The translations under genes and the position numbers were made by a program. A model generated the notes under the pieces. That model worked only from the letters and a program-made list of their open reading frames with translations, was not told the DNA's origin and did no database searches. A stretch of 64,000 nt of DNA from Phyllobacterium phragmitis (GTDB lineage Bacteria > Pseudomonadota > Alphaproteobacteria > Rhizobiales > Rhizobiaceae), in contig NZ_PVBR01000015.1 in assembly GCF_002980495.1 (NCBI RefSeq), positions 1 to 64,000 of the forward strand. Reading direction: 5' to 3'. Of this stretch, positions 10,386-19,388 are shown piece after piece; positions within the stretch are counted from its first letter, which is position 1; each line of letters starts with the position of its first letter.

Positions 10386-10940
10386 ATGAGCGAGACCTCC
10401 GCCCTGAAATTTCCGGTTTCCGTGCAGCATCTGCCCCAGAAAGGCATCACCGTCACGATCAAGGCGAATGAACGGGAGCGCACGGCGCTCGCCAGGGACC
10501 ACGACCTGGAAGTGGTGAAGTCCTTCGAGGCTGAATTCCAGATCATGCCGTGGAAGAAGCAGGGCGTGAAAGTGCAGGGCCGGATCGATGCCGATATCGT
10601 CCAGGCCTGTATTGTCACGCTCGAACCTCTCGATGCCAGGATTGCCGAAGACGTGGAAGCGGTGTTCGTGCCGGAAAATTCCAAGCTCGCGCGCATTCGC
10701 CTTGACGAAAGCGGCGAGATGCTGATCGACGCGGAAGGACCGGATATGCCGGAAACCTTCTCCGGTGATCGCATCGATATCGGCGCGGTAGCGGAGGAAT
10801 TTTTCGAACTTGCCATTGATCCCTATCCTCGCAAGCCCGGCATCACGGAACCGATTACGTCTTCGGAATCAGCGGTGACAGATACGGAAAAGCCGGTTTC
10901 TCCTTTCGCCAGCCTCGCCGATTGGAAGAAAAAGCCGTGA
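10386..10940 (+). CDS. DUF177 (YceD-like) protein
   Basis: A 184-residue protein of the DUF177/YceD family, whose bacterial members lie next to rpmF-plsX-fabH and have been linked to 23S rRNA accumulation. The C-terminal half includes ...GRIDADIVQACIVTLEPLDARIAEDVEAVF..., with the conserved cysteine and VTLEP of the family, then an acidic EFFELAIDPYPRKPG tail. ATG 10386 is the first start that leaves the preceding gene. The frame is open upstream without family residues. No rpmF is found between this gene and plsX. Confidence 0.88.
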   Translation: MSETSALKFPVSVQHLPQKGITVTIKANERERTALARDHDLEVVKSFEAEFQIMPWKKQGVKVQGRIDADIVQACIVTLEPLDARIAEDVEAVFVPENSKLARIRLDESGEMLIDAEGPDMPETFSGDRIDIGAVAEEFFELAIDPYPRKPGITEPITSSESAVTDTEKPVSPFASLADWKKKP

Positions 10941-11158
10941 TATTCGGCTTTGCAGCATTGAAATTCCGGTTGTTTGTGACCGCAAAAACGCTATTTTCCC
11001 CGCACCCCGCAAAAGGCACCGGCGGGGAACGGCTGGCGTAAACAACCAGAGCATGTTCGGGAAAGCCACACGGTATTTCCAGGAATATGCCAGGGAACAC
11101 GCGCTGAACAAAATGGAGCGGTCTGAAAACCGCACCGGCACCGGGACAGGAAAACAGA

Positions 11159-12220
11159 GTGATCAGAATCTCGATCGATGCGATGGGAGGCGATTTTGGC
11201 CCAGAAATTGTTGTCCCCGGCGCGGCGATAGCGCTTGAGCGCCATCCGGATATACGCTTCGTCATCTATGGTCTGGCGGATCGGGTCGAGCCTGTTCTGG
11301 CACGATATCCCAGGCTGCAGGCTGCATCCACCTTTCACGCAAGCGAAATCGCCATCCGCATGGATGAGAAGCCGAGTCAGGCGTTGCGCAACGGCCGTGG
11401 CAAATCCTCCATGTGGCAGTCGCTCGAAGCGGTCCAGGCGGGCGAGGCGGATGTCTGCGTTTCCGCCGGCAATACCGGCGCATTGATGGCGATGTCGAAA
11501 TTCTGCCTGCGCATGATGGCCGATGTCGAGCGCCCGGCGATCGCGGCGATCTGGCCGACATTGCGCGGTGAAAGCATCGTGCTCGACGTTGGTGCCACCA
11601 TCGGCGCCAACGCGCAGCAGCTTGTGGACTATGCCGTCATGGGGGCGGGCATGGCGCGCGCTCTGTTCGAGATCAAGCGCCCCACGGTCGGTCTGCTCAA
11701 TGTCGGCGTCGAGGAGGTGAAGGGCCTCGACGAGATCAGGGAGGCCGCGCAGATACTCCGCGAGGTCCCGCTGGCCGGCCTTGAATATTCAGGTTTCGTC
11801 GAGGGCAACGATATCGGCAAGGGCACGGTCGATGTCGTGGTGACCGAAGGCTTCTCCGGCAATATCGCGCTGAAGGCCGCCGAAGGCACGGCCAGGCAGA
11901 TGGCGGACCTTCTGCGTGCCGCGATGAACCGGACATGGATGGCGAAGATTGGCTATATCTTCGCCAAGAGCGCGTTCGACCGGCTGCGCGAGAAGATGGA
12001 CCCGCGCAAGGTCAATGGCGGTGTCTTCCTCGGATTGAACGGCGTCGTTATCAAGAGCCACGGTGGAGCCGATGCGGAAGGCTTCGCTGCTGCGCTGGAA
12101 GTCGGTTATGACATGGTGCGCAATGCGCTCCTTGAAAAAATCTCTGCCGATCTGAGTCAATTTCACGAGATCCGCCCTGCTGCTGCCACTGTTGAGGACG
12201 ACGCCGAGGAACAGCAGTAA
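11159..12220 (+). CDS. plsX: Phosphate acyltransferase PlsX
   Basis: Makes acyl-phosphate from acyl-ACP for PlsY in the first step of phospholipid synthesis. The N terminus [15 protein letters not shown] is the PlsX hallmark, and [11 protein letters not shown] and [15 protein letters not shown] follow. The 353 residues are normal. The start is GTG 11159, preceded by an ACAGGA-like box. No ATG lies at the family start. fabH follows after 70 bp, in the common order plsX-fabH. Confidence 0.96.
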   Translation: MIRISIDAMGGDFGPEIVVPGAAIALERHPDIRFVIYGLADRVEPVLARYPRLQAASTFHASEIAIRMDEKPSQALRNGRGKSSMWQSLEAVQAGEADVCVSAGNTGALMAMSKFCLRMMADVERPAIAAIWPTLRGESIVLDVGATIGANAQQLVDYAVMGAGMARALFEIKRPTVGLLNVGVEEVKGLDEIREAAQILREVPLAGLEYSGFVEGNDIGKGTVDVVVTEGFSGNIALKAAEGTARQMADLLRAAMNRTWMAKIGYIFAKSAFDRLREKMDPRKVNGGVFLGLNGVVIKSHGGADAEGFAAALEVGYDMVRNALLEKISADLSQFHEIRPAAATVEDDAEEQQ

Positions 12221-12290
12221 TCGCCAAGCCCCGAGCTTTTTTGTGCAGGCCCGGCTTTGCGCCAGCTTTGTATATGACAGGAAAACAAGC

Positions 12291-13262
12291 ATGATCAGAT
12301 CCATCGTGAAAGGCGTCGGCGCTGCAACGCCCGCCCGCATCATGAAGAACGCCGATTTCGAAGGCATTGTCGAGACGTCGGACGAATGGATCGTTCAGCG
12401 CACCGGAATCAGGCAGCGCCATATCGCGGGCGAGGGCGAGACCACCGTTTCGCTCGGCGCTGCCGCGGCGCGGGCGGCACTTGAGAATGCCGGGCTGATG
12501 CCCGAAGACATCGATGTGATTATTGTCGCGACATCGACGCCCAACCACACCTTTCCGGCGAGCGCCGTTGAGATCCAGAAGGAACTGGGCATCACGCACG
12601 GCTTCGCCTTCGATGTGCAGGCCGTATGCAGCGGCTTCATCTATGCCCTTACCACCGCCGACCTCTATATTCGCGGCAGCCTGGCGAGGCGGGTGCTCGT
12701 GATCGGTAGCGAGACTTTTTCGCGCATTCTGGACTGGACGGACCGCACGACATGCGTCCTTTTCGGGGATGGCGCCGGCGCCATGGTGCTGGAAGCGGGA
12801 GAGGGCCATGGCTTGACCTCCGATCGAGGTGTCCTGGCTGCGAATTTGCGTTCGGACGGTTCGCACAAGGAAAAGCTTTACGTCGATGGCGGGCCATCGA
12901 CCACGCAAACGGTCGGTCATCTGCGCATGGAAGGCCGCGAAGTGTTCAAACATGCTGTCGGAATGATAACGGACGTGATCGAGGCGTCCTTGGCCGATGC
13001 GGGTATTACGGTGGACGATATAGACTGGTTCGTGCCGCACCAGGCAAATAAGCGCATCATCGATGCATCCGCAAAAAAGCTCGGTCTTGCCGAGGAAAAG
13101 GTGGTTATTACAGTCGATCGGCACGGCAATACATCCGCTGCGTCGGTTCCGCTGGCGCTGGCGGCGGCAGTCGCCGATGGACGTATCAAGAAGGGCGATC
13201 TCGTGCTTTTGGAAGCCATGGGCGGCGGATTTACCTGGGGGGCCGTTCTCGTTCGCTGGTGA
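12291..13262 (+). CDS. fabH: Beta-ketoacyl-ACP synthase III
   Basis: Starts fatty-acid synthesis by condensing acetyl-CoA with malonyl-ACP. The catalytic triad is visible: C113 in AVCSGF, H250 in PHQANKR and N280 in GNTSAAS. ATG 12291 has AGGA at a good distance and gives 323 residues starting [14 protein letters not shown], as in the family. The frame is open to 12192, overlapping plsX, but this is not needed. ihfA follows after 118 bp. Confidence 0.97.
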   Translation: MIRSIVKGVGAATPARIMKNADFEGIVETSDEWIVQRTGIRQRHIAGEGETTVSLGAAAARAALENAGLMPEDIDVIIVATSTPNHTFPASAVEIQKELGITHGFAFDVQAVCSGFIYALTTADLYIRGSLARRVLVIGSETFSRILDWTDRTTCVLFGDGAGAMVLEAGEGHGLTSDRGVLAANLRSDGSHKEKLYVDGGPSTTQTVGHLRMEGREVFKHAVGMITDVIEASLADAGITVDDIDWFVPHQANKRIIDASAKKLGLAEEKVVITVDRHGNTSAASVPLALAAAVADGRIKKGDLVLLEAMGGGFTWGAVLVRW

Positions 13263-13380
13263 AGGGGCTTTTTATCGCTTTGCCCGATCGAGGCGGCTTG
13301 ACCCCGCTGGAACTCATTGTGTAACGTCCCGTAACTTAACTATATTATTTGTTGCAATCGCTAACCAAGTAGGTTCCGTC

Positions 13381-13701
13381 ATGGGGGGAAAGACTGTCAC
13401 GCGCGCCGATCTGGCAGAGGCCGTCTACCGCAAGGTGGGACTTTCGCGCACAGAGTCGGCCGCATTGGTGGAAATGATACTCGACGAGGTTTGCGACGCG
13501 ATTGTGAATGGCGAAACGGTTAAGCTTTCGTCTTTCGCGACGTTTCATGTCCGTGAGAAGAACGAGCGTATCGGTCGCAACCCGAAGACGGGCGAGGAAG
13601 TGCCGATCCTTCCGCGCCGCGTGATGACATTCAAGGCGTCCAATGTGCTCAAGCAGCGCATTTTGCAGGCGCATCAAAGCCGCAAGCGCAAAACCGGCTG
13701 A
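13381..13701 (+). CDS. ihfA: Integration host factor subunit alpha
   Basis: DNA-bending histone-like protein that pairs with IhfB. The 106-residue protein has the IHF/HU fold, with [21 protein letters not shown] at the N terminus and the beta-arm signature ...[30 protein letters not shown].... The C-terminal tail is basic (QSRKRKTG). ATG 13381 is preceded by an AGG (AAGTAGGTTCCGTC). It lies between fabH and a merR-type gene, as is usual in alphaproteobacteria. Confidence 0.95.
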   Translation: MGGKTVTRADLAEAVYRKVGLSRTESAALVEMILDEVCDAIVNGETVKLSSFATFHVREKNERIGRNPKTGEEVPILPRRVMTFKASNVLKQRILQAHQSRKRKTG

Positions 13702-13810
13702 GAATTCGTCATTTTTTGCGAATTTCATGAAACAACGGTTGGTAACCCGATCCCAACGCTTGAAAGACCGCGCATAAATCGCTGATATTAAGAGGCGAAT
13801 CGTACTCCCT

Positions 13811-13914
13811 GGAGCATTGCGCGCCCATCTGGACGCGCAAAGGACGCTCTGAGTTTTTATATCTACGCATCGTGCTTTCCGAAGATCGATTTCGATTTTC
13901 GGGCCGATTTTGTA
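13811..13914. repeat. Composite intergenic palindromic repeat, copy B
   Basis: Same two-hairpin layout as copies A and C but more diverged: GGAGC...GCTCT outer arms, GCGCGCC/GGACGCGC inner arms, then a second hairpin CGAAGATCGATTTCGATTTTCG. It ends in TGTA 18 bases before the merR-type ATG, so it lies in that gene's leader. Confidence 0.8.
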
Positions 13915-13931
13915 GCCGGAAGGGGACGCGC

Positions 13932-14474
13932 ATGGACAAGAGCCCGGATGCTTTCAGGACGATCAGCGAAGTAGCCGAAGACCTCGGTCTGCCTCAGCAT
14001 GTACTGCGTTTCTGGGAAACGCGATTTACCCAGATCAAGCCGATGAAGCGCGGCGGCGGACGCCGTTACTACCGCCCGCTCGATGTCGAACTGCTGAAAG
14101 GCATTCGCCATCTCCTCTATGATCAGGGCTACACGATCAAGGGCGTGCAGCGATTGCTGCGCGAGAACAGCGCTCCATTCGTCATTGCGCTTGGTAATGG
14201 CGACGTGGCTGCGGTTGAGGCGATCACGCGGCAGAAACAGACAGCCTTGGCAAAGGAAGCCGCCGATAGCGGCGAGGCGGATGGAAACGACGCTCTGCCT
14301 GCAGGCATTGCCCGGCCACAGCCCGGCCGCAAGCTTTTCGGCCTGCTGAAGGGCGAGGAAGACGGCCCGATCGGCGCGGATGACAAGCGCCTTTCCAAGG
14401 ATAACCGAACCTTGCTGCAGGAGGCGCTTTTCGATCTCCTCGAGTGCAAGCGCCTGTTGGATCAGGTCCGCTGA
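13932..14474 (+). CDS. MerR family transcriptional regulator
   Basis: A 180-residue protein with an N-terminal MerR winged helix: [25 protein letters not shown], then the basic wing [15 protein letters not shown]. The usual dimerisation helix follows with [18 protein letters not shown]. The C-terminal half lacks a cysteine-rich metal site, so it is probably not a metal sensor. This MerR type sits downstream of ihfA in many alphaproteobacteria, but its targets are unknown. ATG 13932 leaves the preceding repeat; an in-frame upstream extension would run through the repeat and is unlikely. Confidence 0.9.
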   Translation: MDKSPDAFRTISEVAEDLGLPQHVLRFWETRFTQIKPMKRGGGRRYYRPLDVELLKGIRHLLYDQGYTIKGVQRLLRENSAPFVIALGNGDVAAVEAITRQKQTALAKEAADSGEADGNDALPAGIARPQPGRKLFGLLKGEEDGPIGADDKRLSKDNRTLLQEALFDLLECKRLLDQVR

Positions 14475-14527
14475 CGGTGGATTTCCAACGCAAATCTAGG
14501 AAAAGTGCGTAGCGGGTTTCCCCGGGG

Positions 14528-14546
14528 AAAGCAGCAACTGCTTTTT
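14528..14546 (+). terminator. Probable terminator after the merR-type gene
   Basis: Stem AAAGCAG/CTGCTTT (7 bp), loop CAA and a short T-run, 54 bp after the merR-type stop. The stem is short and moderate in GC. Confidence 0.5.
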
Positions 14547-14885
14547 CCAAGGACTTGCGGGGAAACAAAGGGCCGGAGCGTCCCCGGTTACGTTAAGGCG
14601 GCAGGCCCGGCCATCGCGAGAGCTGGTGCGATTGAGGCCCTTTCCCCATTACCGAAAGCAGTTTTCAAGACCATCGATGAGACGGAATATTCTCGGCGCA
14701 GGTGGGGGAATATGAATGTCGTGCAGCCATCTTGATTCGAAGGCCGATCTTGGCGCTGCCCGATCAATTGATGCCAACCGAAGCTGCGCAATTCTGCCAA
14801 ACGAAATTGCGCTACAGAGATTGTAAACTATCAGAAATACTGAAAACTGCCCAATCACTATACGGTAGCTAAGTGATTGATATAA
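14547..14885. other. Intergenic stretch without a recognised gene
   Basis: About 340 bp between the merR-type terminator and tRNA-Pro. Short open frames occur, but none has a ribosome binding site with family-like residues. The right half (14780-14885) is AT-richer than its surroundings. I see no RNA gene or repeat here. Confidence 0.5.
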
Positions 14886-14962
<77 letters not shown>

Positions 14963-15105
14963 AACCGTCGAAAGCCGTAGATTATCAACGATTTTTTCGC
15001 AAGGCCTAAATCAGACTTTTGGAACAAAAGTGGGCGTTCCTCACCGGTTTACGCTGTTCCGTGGTAGAAAGTCCCACGGATATTCCGCAATTGTTTTAGC
15101 CACTA

Positions 15106-15243
15106 TCTGCCGTGATCCGCCAGACGTGCAACAGGGTGGCGGTCATGCGGGATGGCAAGATCATGGAAATCGCGGACACGGAGGCGCTTTTCGAGCATCC
15201 GCAGCAGAGCTATACGCGTCATTTACTCGACTTGATGCTAGAG
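15106..15243 (+). pseudogene. Remnant of an oligopeptide-type ABC transporter ATPase (C-terminal fragment)
   Basis: The frame starting near 15106 reads ...VIRQTCNRVAVMRDGKIME and then EIADTEALFEHPQQSYTRHL, followed by LDLM. This is the segment after the H-loop in DppD/DppF/GsiA-type ATPases (VAVMRDGxIxE...LFxxPQHxYTRxLL). A stop codon (TAG 15097-15099) lies just upstream in frame. No Walker A, signature or Walker B motifs remain, so only about 45 residues survive. The 3' end runs into repeat copy C. It looks like a decayed gene. Confidence 0.65.
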
Positions 15244-15345
15244 CGCCGTGCGTCCAATTGGACGCACAAAGGACGCGTCTCAAGCCTTTGAATCTACGCA
15301 TCGTGCTTTCCGAAAATCGATTCCGATTTTCGGGCCGATGCTGTA
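15240..15345. repeat. Composite intergenic palindromic repeat, copy C
   Basis: First hairpin GTGCGTCC-AATT-GGACGCAC, second hairpin CCGAAAATCG/CGATTTTCGG, ending GATGCTGTA. From about 15295 it is almost identical to copy A. It joins the 3' end of the ABC remnant to the 3' end of the peptide deformylase gene and supplies that gene's last codons and stop. Confidence 0.85.
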
Positions 15346-15887
15346 GGAGTTCCCCCGTCCTGGGGCTCGTCGAGCGGCTTGGTCTTTTCCTGCTCCGCTA
15401 GAACTTGGCTGACGATGGCGTCGCGCTCCTCGGCGGGAAGATAGTCAAGGAACAAGACGCCGTCCATATGATCTATCTCGTGCTGAATACAGGTTGCGAG
15501 CAGCCCATCCGCCGCAAGCACCTTCTCGTTGCCTTCGACGTCGAGATATCTGACCGATATTGTGGCGGGGCGTCTGACTTCTCCGCGAAAATCACCCACC
15601 GACAAGCATCCCTCTTGATACGTACTTTGCTCGTCGGATGTTTCGACGATCTCGGGATTGAAGAGAATGTGAGGGGCCGGCTCGCCGTCACGGTATGAAA
15701 CATCGGTCACCATCAGGCGCAAGAGACTGCCGACTTGAACGGCGGCAAGCCCCGCTGCCTTTGCCGCATATACCGTGTCCAACATGTCCTGTGACAGCGC
15801 GCGCACATCATCATCGATCTGATCGACTGGTTTCGAAACTTGTCGCAACAACGGATCGGGGTATTTCACAATTGATAAAACGCCCAT
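15294..15887 (-). CDS. def: Peptide deformylase paralogue with repeat-derived C terminus
   Basis: Metallo-hydrolase that removes the N-formyl group from nascent proteins. Motif 2 EGCLS (metal cysteine) and motif 3 HEIDH (two metal histidines and the catalytic Glu) are intact. Motif 1 reads AAGLAAVQ, with the first Gly of the usual GxGxAAxQ replaced by Ala. It is more divergent than the housekeeping rhizobial Def I remember, so it is probably a second copy. The last ~16 residues, from TASARK to GKHDA, are translated from repeat copy C. A tail of 197 residues is long for the family. It is isolated on the minus strand. Confidence 0.85.
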   Translation of the reverse strand: MGVLSIVKYPDPLLRQVSKPVDQIDDDVRALSQDMLDTVYAAKAAGLAAVQVGSLLRLMVTDVSYRDGEPAPHILFNPEIVETSDEQSTYQEGCLSVGDFRGEVRRPATISVRYLDVEGNEKVLAADGLLATCIQHEIDHMDGVLFLDYLPAEERDAIVSQVLAEQEKTKPLDEPQDGGTPTASARKSESIFGKHDA

Positions 15888-16081
15888 GAAGATACTCGCA
15901 GGTCAATCGGATTGGTCACAATGGATCGGTATCACAATGATGCAAAAGGGAGCATTTTTCCTCGGGATCGGCAACACCAAGAACGTCCTCCCACGATATT
16001 GCCGCGGTGCTGCCGAGCGTGTCGCCATGAAGAACGGCATTTCTGGCACTGCACCGCTATCCACGAGCGCGATACACTGAT

Positions 16082-16648
16082 TTACTCGGGTTTCGCACAA
16101 AGCGCCCCTGTCGCACGAACAAGAGCCCAACGGTGCAGATCATCTGCAGCGGCATCGGCGATGGTCGAGGCGACCCATTGGTTACACCGCGCATCCCTGC
16201 GATAAGGATCGAACGCTGCAAGACGTTCGAGCAATGTGTTCTGCAATCGATCCAGCTGCGCACGGATTTCGTGCAGGTCTGGATGCGACCCGGAAGGCGC
16301 TTTCCCAGTCTGTACCCACTGCCACAGCAGCCCGTACTGAACGAGCTTGTTCGCCTCGATCTGCGCCGAGAAGAAGCGTTGCGTCGGGTCGGGCTCAAGG
16401 CGGAAACGCGATGCCTGAGCGGGTACTGCAGTCAGAACGGCTTGCTCCCTCTTCAGATCTTCCACAGGCGCATGACTAGCCCATTTACTCAACGCAACCT
16501 GATCGGCGATGGCAATGCGCTGTGCAATGGCGTCGATCAATGGCGTCAGAGCATCGGGGGCAGCTTCGGCCCGTATCGACATCGGCGATAGAAAGAGCCC
16601 AATCAGAAGTATTGCCCATAGAAACCTTTTTACCCGTAACGTTCGCAT
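16082..16648 (-). CDS. Periplasmic (AroQ gamma-type) chorismate mutase
   Basis: Converts chorismate to prephenate. An N-terminal signal peptide (hydrophobic FLWAILLIGLFLSPM, cleavage near RAEAAP) predicts export, which is the mark of the AroQ-gamma subclass. The all-helical domain shows LIDAIAQRIAIADQVALSKW, a basic K/R pair in the next helix (DLKREQ), and FFSAQIEANKLVQYGLLWQW. Two cysteines in the C-terminal part (RCNQW, GALCAK) could form a disulfide, as in secreted members. 188 residues. Nothing nearby makes or uses prephenate. Confidence 0.82.
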   Translation of the reverse strand: MRTLRVKRFLWAILLIGLFLSPMSIRAEAAPDALTPLIDAIAQRIAIADQVALSKWASHAPVEDLKREQAVLTAVPAQASRFRLEPDPTQRFFSAQIEANKLVQYGLLWQWVQTGKAPSGSHPDLHEIRAQLDRLQNTLLERLAAFDPYRRDARCNQWVASTIADAAADDLHRWALVRATGALCAKPE

Positions 16649-16824
16649 GCCTTATTCCTCCTGGGCATCTCACAGTGTGATCTTAAACTCAGCTTTTGGG
16701 CTTATGTGTGGTCCAGGCATTATAGGAGAGGGGCATCGTAAATTGGAGATTGCTGGTCGAAATCTCATCCATCCGTCAGGGCTATTCCACCTCGGCGGGA
16801 TTAGGATGTTCGGCGCGTCAAAAC

Positions 16825-16849
16825 GGAACAATCTGGGTGCATCAGGGTT
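16825..16849 (+). promoter_or_regulatory. Possible EcfG (general stress) sigma factor promoter
   Basis: GGAAC (16825-16829), 16 bases, then GGTT (16846-16849). This is close to the alphaproteobacterial sigma-EcfG consensus GGAAC-N16/17-CGTT. The ribosome binding site of the proline-rich gene begins about 13 bases downstream of the -10, so the leader would be very short. It is a match by eye only. Confidence 0.45.
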
Positions 16850-16875
16850 TTTCTGAAAGAGAAAGGAGTATCGAA

Positions 16876-17172
16876 ATGCCCGATCCGAAACAGCCGGTTC
16901 CGGACGAAGAGCCGCCCATGCCGGCTCCCGCATGGAAGCCTGAGCCGATCGAGGAGCCGGAGCCTGACGTTTTGCCCGATGAAGTGCCGGTTCCCAATCC
17001 TGACGAGACTCGTGAGCCGCCATTGCACGCAGCCAACGGCCAGCAGCCACGGCCGGTTCCCCCTGGGCCCCGCCCTGGGCCATTCCCGGATCCAAATCCG
17101 GTGCCGCAACCGACACCTGATCCCGAACCGGCCCCGGCACCTGGTCCGGCACCACCGAGGCCTACCATGTGA
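16876..17172 (+). CDS. Small proline-rich acidic protein of unknown function
   Basis: A strong AAAGGAG (16862-16868) precedes ATG 16876, giving 98 residues of low complexity. About a third are proline, alternating with Glu/Asp in the first half (PEPIEEPEPD) and with Gly/Asn/Asp in the second (FPDPNPVPQPTPDPEP). There is no signal peptide, cysteine or membrane segment. Such a sequence should be an extended, unfolded chain. The possible EcfG promoter just upstream suggests stress induction. The opposite strand also has an open Gly-rich frame, but without a comparable start. I do not recognise a family. Confidence 0.65.
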   Translation: MPDPKQPVPDEEPPMPAPAWKPEPIEEPEPDVLPDEVPVPNPDETREPPLHAANGQQPRPVPPGPRPGPFPDPNPVPQPTPDPEPAPAPGPAPPRPTM

Positions 17173-17201
17173 GGAGCGCGGTGGTCTACGGACAGCAGAG
17201 C

Positions 17202-17420
17202 CTATAGTGAAGACCGGCGTCCATGGGAACGTCCGTCGAAGCGGAAGGGCAGTTTCACTTGCTGTTTGAAGCGAATAGCTTCCTCGTTCGCCATTTCTCT
17301 TGAATTCCCGCATCGCTCCAGAATCATTTCGGCTTGCATCGGCGTGATGCGATGCTTTTTGGCGAAATACTCGATTGAATATTGGTTTTGAGGGCTCGGA
17401 TCGCCGGCCATAGTCATCAT
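17202..17420 (-). CDS. Small protein, DUF3606-like
   Basis: A 72-residue protein whose middle (YSIEYFAKKHRITPMQAEMILERCGNSREMANEEA, cited here only for its pattern of helix-turn-helix-like hydrophobics) resembles the short DUF3606 proteins common in rhizobia. The C terminus is basic. Three in-frame ATGs occur at the start (17420, 17417, 17411) after GGGG; the true one is uncertain. It faces the proline-rich gene convergently with a 29-bp gap. Function unknown. Confidence 0.55.
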   Translation of the reverse strand: MMTMAGDPSPQNQYSIEYFAKKHRITPMQAEMILERCGNSREMANEEAIRFKQQVKLPFRFDGRSHGRRSSL

Positions 17421-17689
17421 CCCCAGTTGCTACAGCGGTGCCAAGCTGCATCTACTATAGGATATCGCCGGCGACAGCTCCCATATGGGAGGGCCGCGCG
17501 GAATTTTTGATCTTCCGGTTAAATTGTTCGCGGTGCGAAGCAATGAATGGGAGTGGTTCTAGTGGTTTGTTTCTAACATTTGAGTCCGATGGAATTGGAC
17601 GCAAATGTGTAAAAGAAACAAACACAAACAAAAGGTTATCTAGTGGTTGGGCCGACGTTTCGCGGGAGCGAAGCGTCGGAGTCAATCCA

Positions 17690-18820
17690 CTAGGCCGCTA
17701 TGGAGCCGACGAGCCGAACCAGATCGATCTGCCGATTGACCCCGACTTTTTCAAAGACGACCTTGAGATACTGGCGGGCGGTGCCGACTGAGATTCCAAG
17801 ATGCGAGGCTGCTTCCGCTATGCGTGCCCCGCGGCATAGCAGTGCCGTCAGCTCCGCTTCCCGCTGGGTCAGCCCATATTGCGTTCGCATTTCGATCAGG
17901 GACAGATTGCGGCTCTTTTCAGGGTCCACAATCAGCAGGATCGCCGAGACACGCTGGTCTCCCAGTATCGCGCTGCCTGGCACAGCGGAGACAATGAACG
18001 GCAATCGTCCCGGAACGCTGGAAATCGCAAGCCGCATCTGTGCAAACGTCGAGCGGTTTGCCGTATCCTCCAGATCGTTCCGGTTTTCGTCGAGACCCGC
18101 GGCCACACGGATTGCAGCCTGGAGCCGGGCATTTTCTTTATTGGCCGTTGCGGATACCCCGTCGCGGGAAATCTTGAGACCTGCAGCATCACGCGCGATC
18201 ATCTCTGCCCGCTTGTTCAGATAGAGTGGGCGGAACTCACGGTCTAGCACCACCACGGCGTCGCTCATGGCATTCAATATCTGATAGGTGCTTGAAGCGG
18301 CACGCTGCAAATTGGCAATGCGTCGCGCAATGCGGCTTGCCATGACGATGTGAGGCATCAGCATGTCCATGACGGTCAAATCGCCATCATCGAAATCGCG
18401 GTCTTTGGCGGCGGATCGACAGGCAATGGCCGAGACGATCTCCGTCCCATCGCGGCGAAGAGCAACGGAAGCGAGGCCGCCATTCAACGGCCGGATAATA
18501 TCCTGATAGATAGGGGTGTTCTCCAACTCCTTCGGCGACATCAGGGAAGACATGCGTATAGTGGGGCCGGGGCGTAACTGACCCATCACCGCACCAAAAT
18601 CATCGCTTTCCGCGATATATTCGAAAATGCGTGGATCGATGCCGGCCAGCCGGCTGCAAGTCCAGGATTGAGCAACATCCGTGTCGGAAAAACGATGCAG
18701 CACGACATGCTCGGCTCCCACGCTGGCACGCAACGCGTCGAGGAAATTTCGCTCATCGCCGTCTTCGGCCAGGCAACCATAGATCGCCTGCACCGCCCTA
18801 AGAACTTGGCCCGCTTTCAT
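17690..18820 (-). CDS. LuxR-type (GerE HTH) transcriptional regulator
   Basis: A 376-residue protein. The C-terminal HTH (about 315-372) starts LTQREAELTALLCRG and contains the recognition helix ISVGTARQYLKVVFEKVGV, the LuxR/FixJ pattern. The middle (about 185-290) is PAS-like, with NAMSDAVVVLDREFRPLYLN. The N-terminal 170 residues resemble the sensory half of similar one-component rhizobial regulators. ATG 18820 has GAGAGGA at a good distance. It is divergent from the DUF6152 gene across 170 bp and may control it. Confidence 0.88.
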   Translation of the reverse strand: MKAGQVLRAVQAIYGCLAEDGDERNFLDALRASVGAEHVVLHRFSDTDVAQSWTCSRLAGIDPRIFEYIAESDDFGAVMGQLRPGPTIRMSSLMSPKELENTPIYQDIIRPLNGGLASVALRRDGTEIVSAIACRSAAKDRDFDDGDLTVMDMLMPHIVMASRIARRIANLQRAASSTYQILNAMSDAVVVLDREFRPLYLNKRAEMIARDAAGLKISRDGVSATANKENARLQAAIRVAAGLDENRNDLEDTANRSTFAQMRLAISSVPGRLPFIVSAVPGSAILGDQRVSAILLIVDPEKSRNLSLIEMRTQYGLTQREAELTALLCRGARIAEAASHLGISVGTARQYLKVVFEKVGVNRQIDLVRLVGSIAA

Positions 18821-18990
18821 GCACCCGTCCTCTCCAGAGGGTTTGAAGAATGCAGTGAAACAGCGGAAGTTGCAAGCTATGGTGGAAACAGGCGTGGTAC
18901 AGGTCGCCGATATCGAAAGCACCCGACTGCATTTGATTAATGCGCACACCGCGCCATTTCTACCATGTACGGAGCCAGATGGAGACAAAG

Positions 18991-19377
18991 ATGACGATGA
19001 ACATGTTCAGTCGGTTTCTGAGCGGCGGTGTCGTGGCGATGCTGATCGTCTCGGGCGCCGCGGCGCATCATGGTTGGTCCTGGGCCGAGGCCGAACAGAT
19101 CGAACTCCGAGGAACAATCCGCGATATCTATATCGGGCCGCCGCATCCCACACTGGATGTCGAAACCGCCGATGACGGTGTATGGCGCGTGGACCTCGCC
19201 AATCCACGGCAGACGGAGCGGTCGGGGTTCGTTGAAGGCTCGGCAAAGGTCGGCGATGAGGTTGTCGTGCTTGGAAACCGGTCCACCGATCCGGATGAAA
19301 AGCACATGAAAGCGGTGCGGATCACGGTTGGCGGCAAGAGTTATGATCTTTATCCCCAACGCATAAAGACCAACTGA
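18991..19377 (+). CDS. DUF6152 family exported protein
   Basis: Signal peptide (FSRFLSGGVVAMLIVSGAAA) followed at once by HHGWSW, the N-terminal histidine motif typical of DUF6152 proteins. The rest is a small beta-rich domain (ELRGTIRDIYIGPPHPTLDVE...) that resembles OB-fold proteins. ATG 18991 has GGAG six bases upstream; 18979 is an alternative. The following membrane-protein gene starts 11 bp later, and this pair occurs together in other proteobacteria from memory. The twin N-terminal histidines could bind metal; that is inference. Confidence 0.75.
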   Translation: MTMNMFSRFLSGGVVAMLIVSGAAAHHGWSWAEAEQIELRGTIRDIYIGPPHPTLDVETADDGVWRVDLANPRQTERSGFVEGSAKVGDEVVVLGNRSTDPDEKHMKAVRITVGGKSYDLYPQRIKTN

Positions 19378-19388
19378 CCGACGCGCTG

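Noticed and set aside
14505-14735. 76-codon frame downstream of the merR-type gene
   Set aside because: It begins inside the probable terminator hairpin and shows no recognisable motif.
16842-17168. Gly/Ser-rich minus-strand frame over the proline-rich gene
   Set aside because: It is the complement of Pro codons (CCN gives GGN), and it lacks a ribosome binding site as good as the one on the plus strand.
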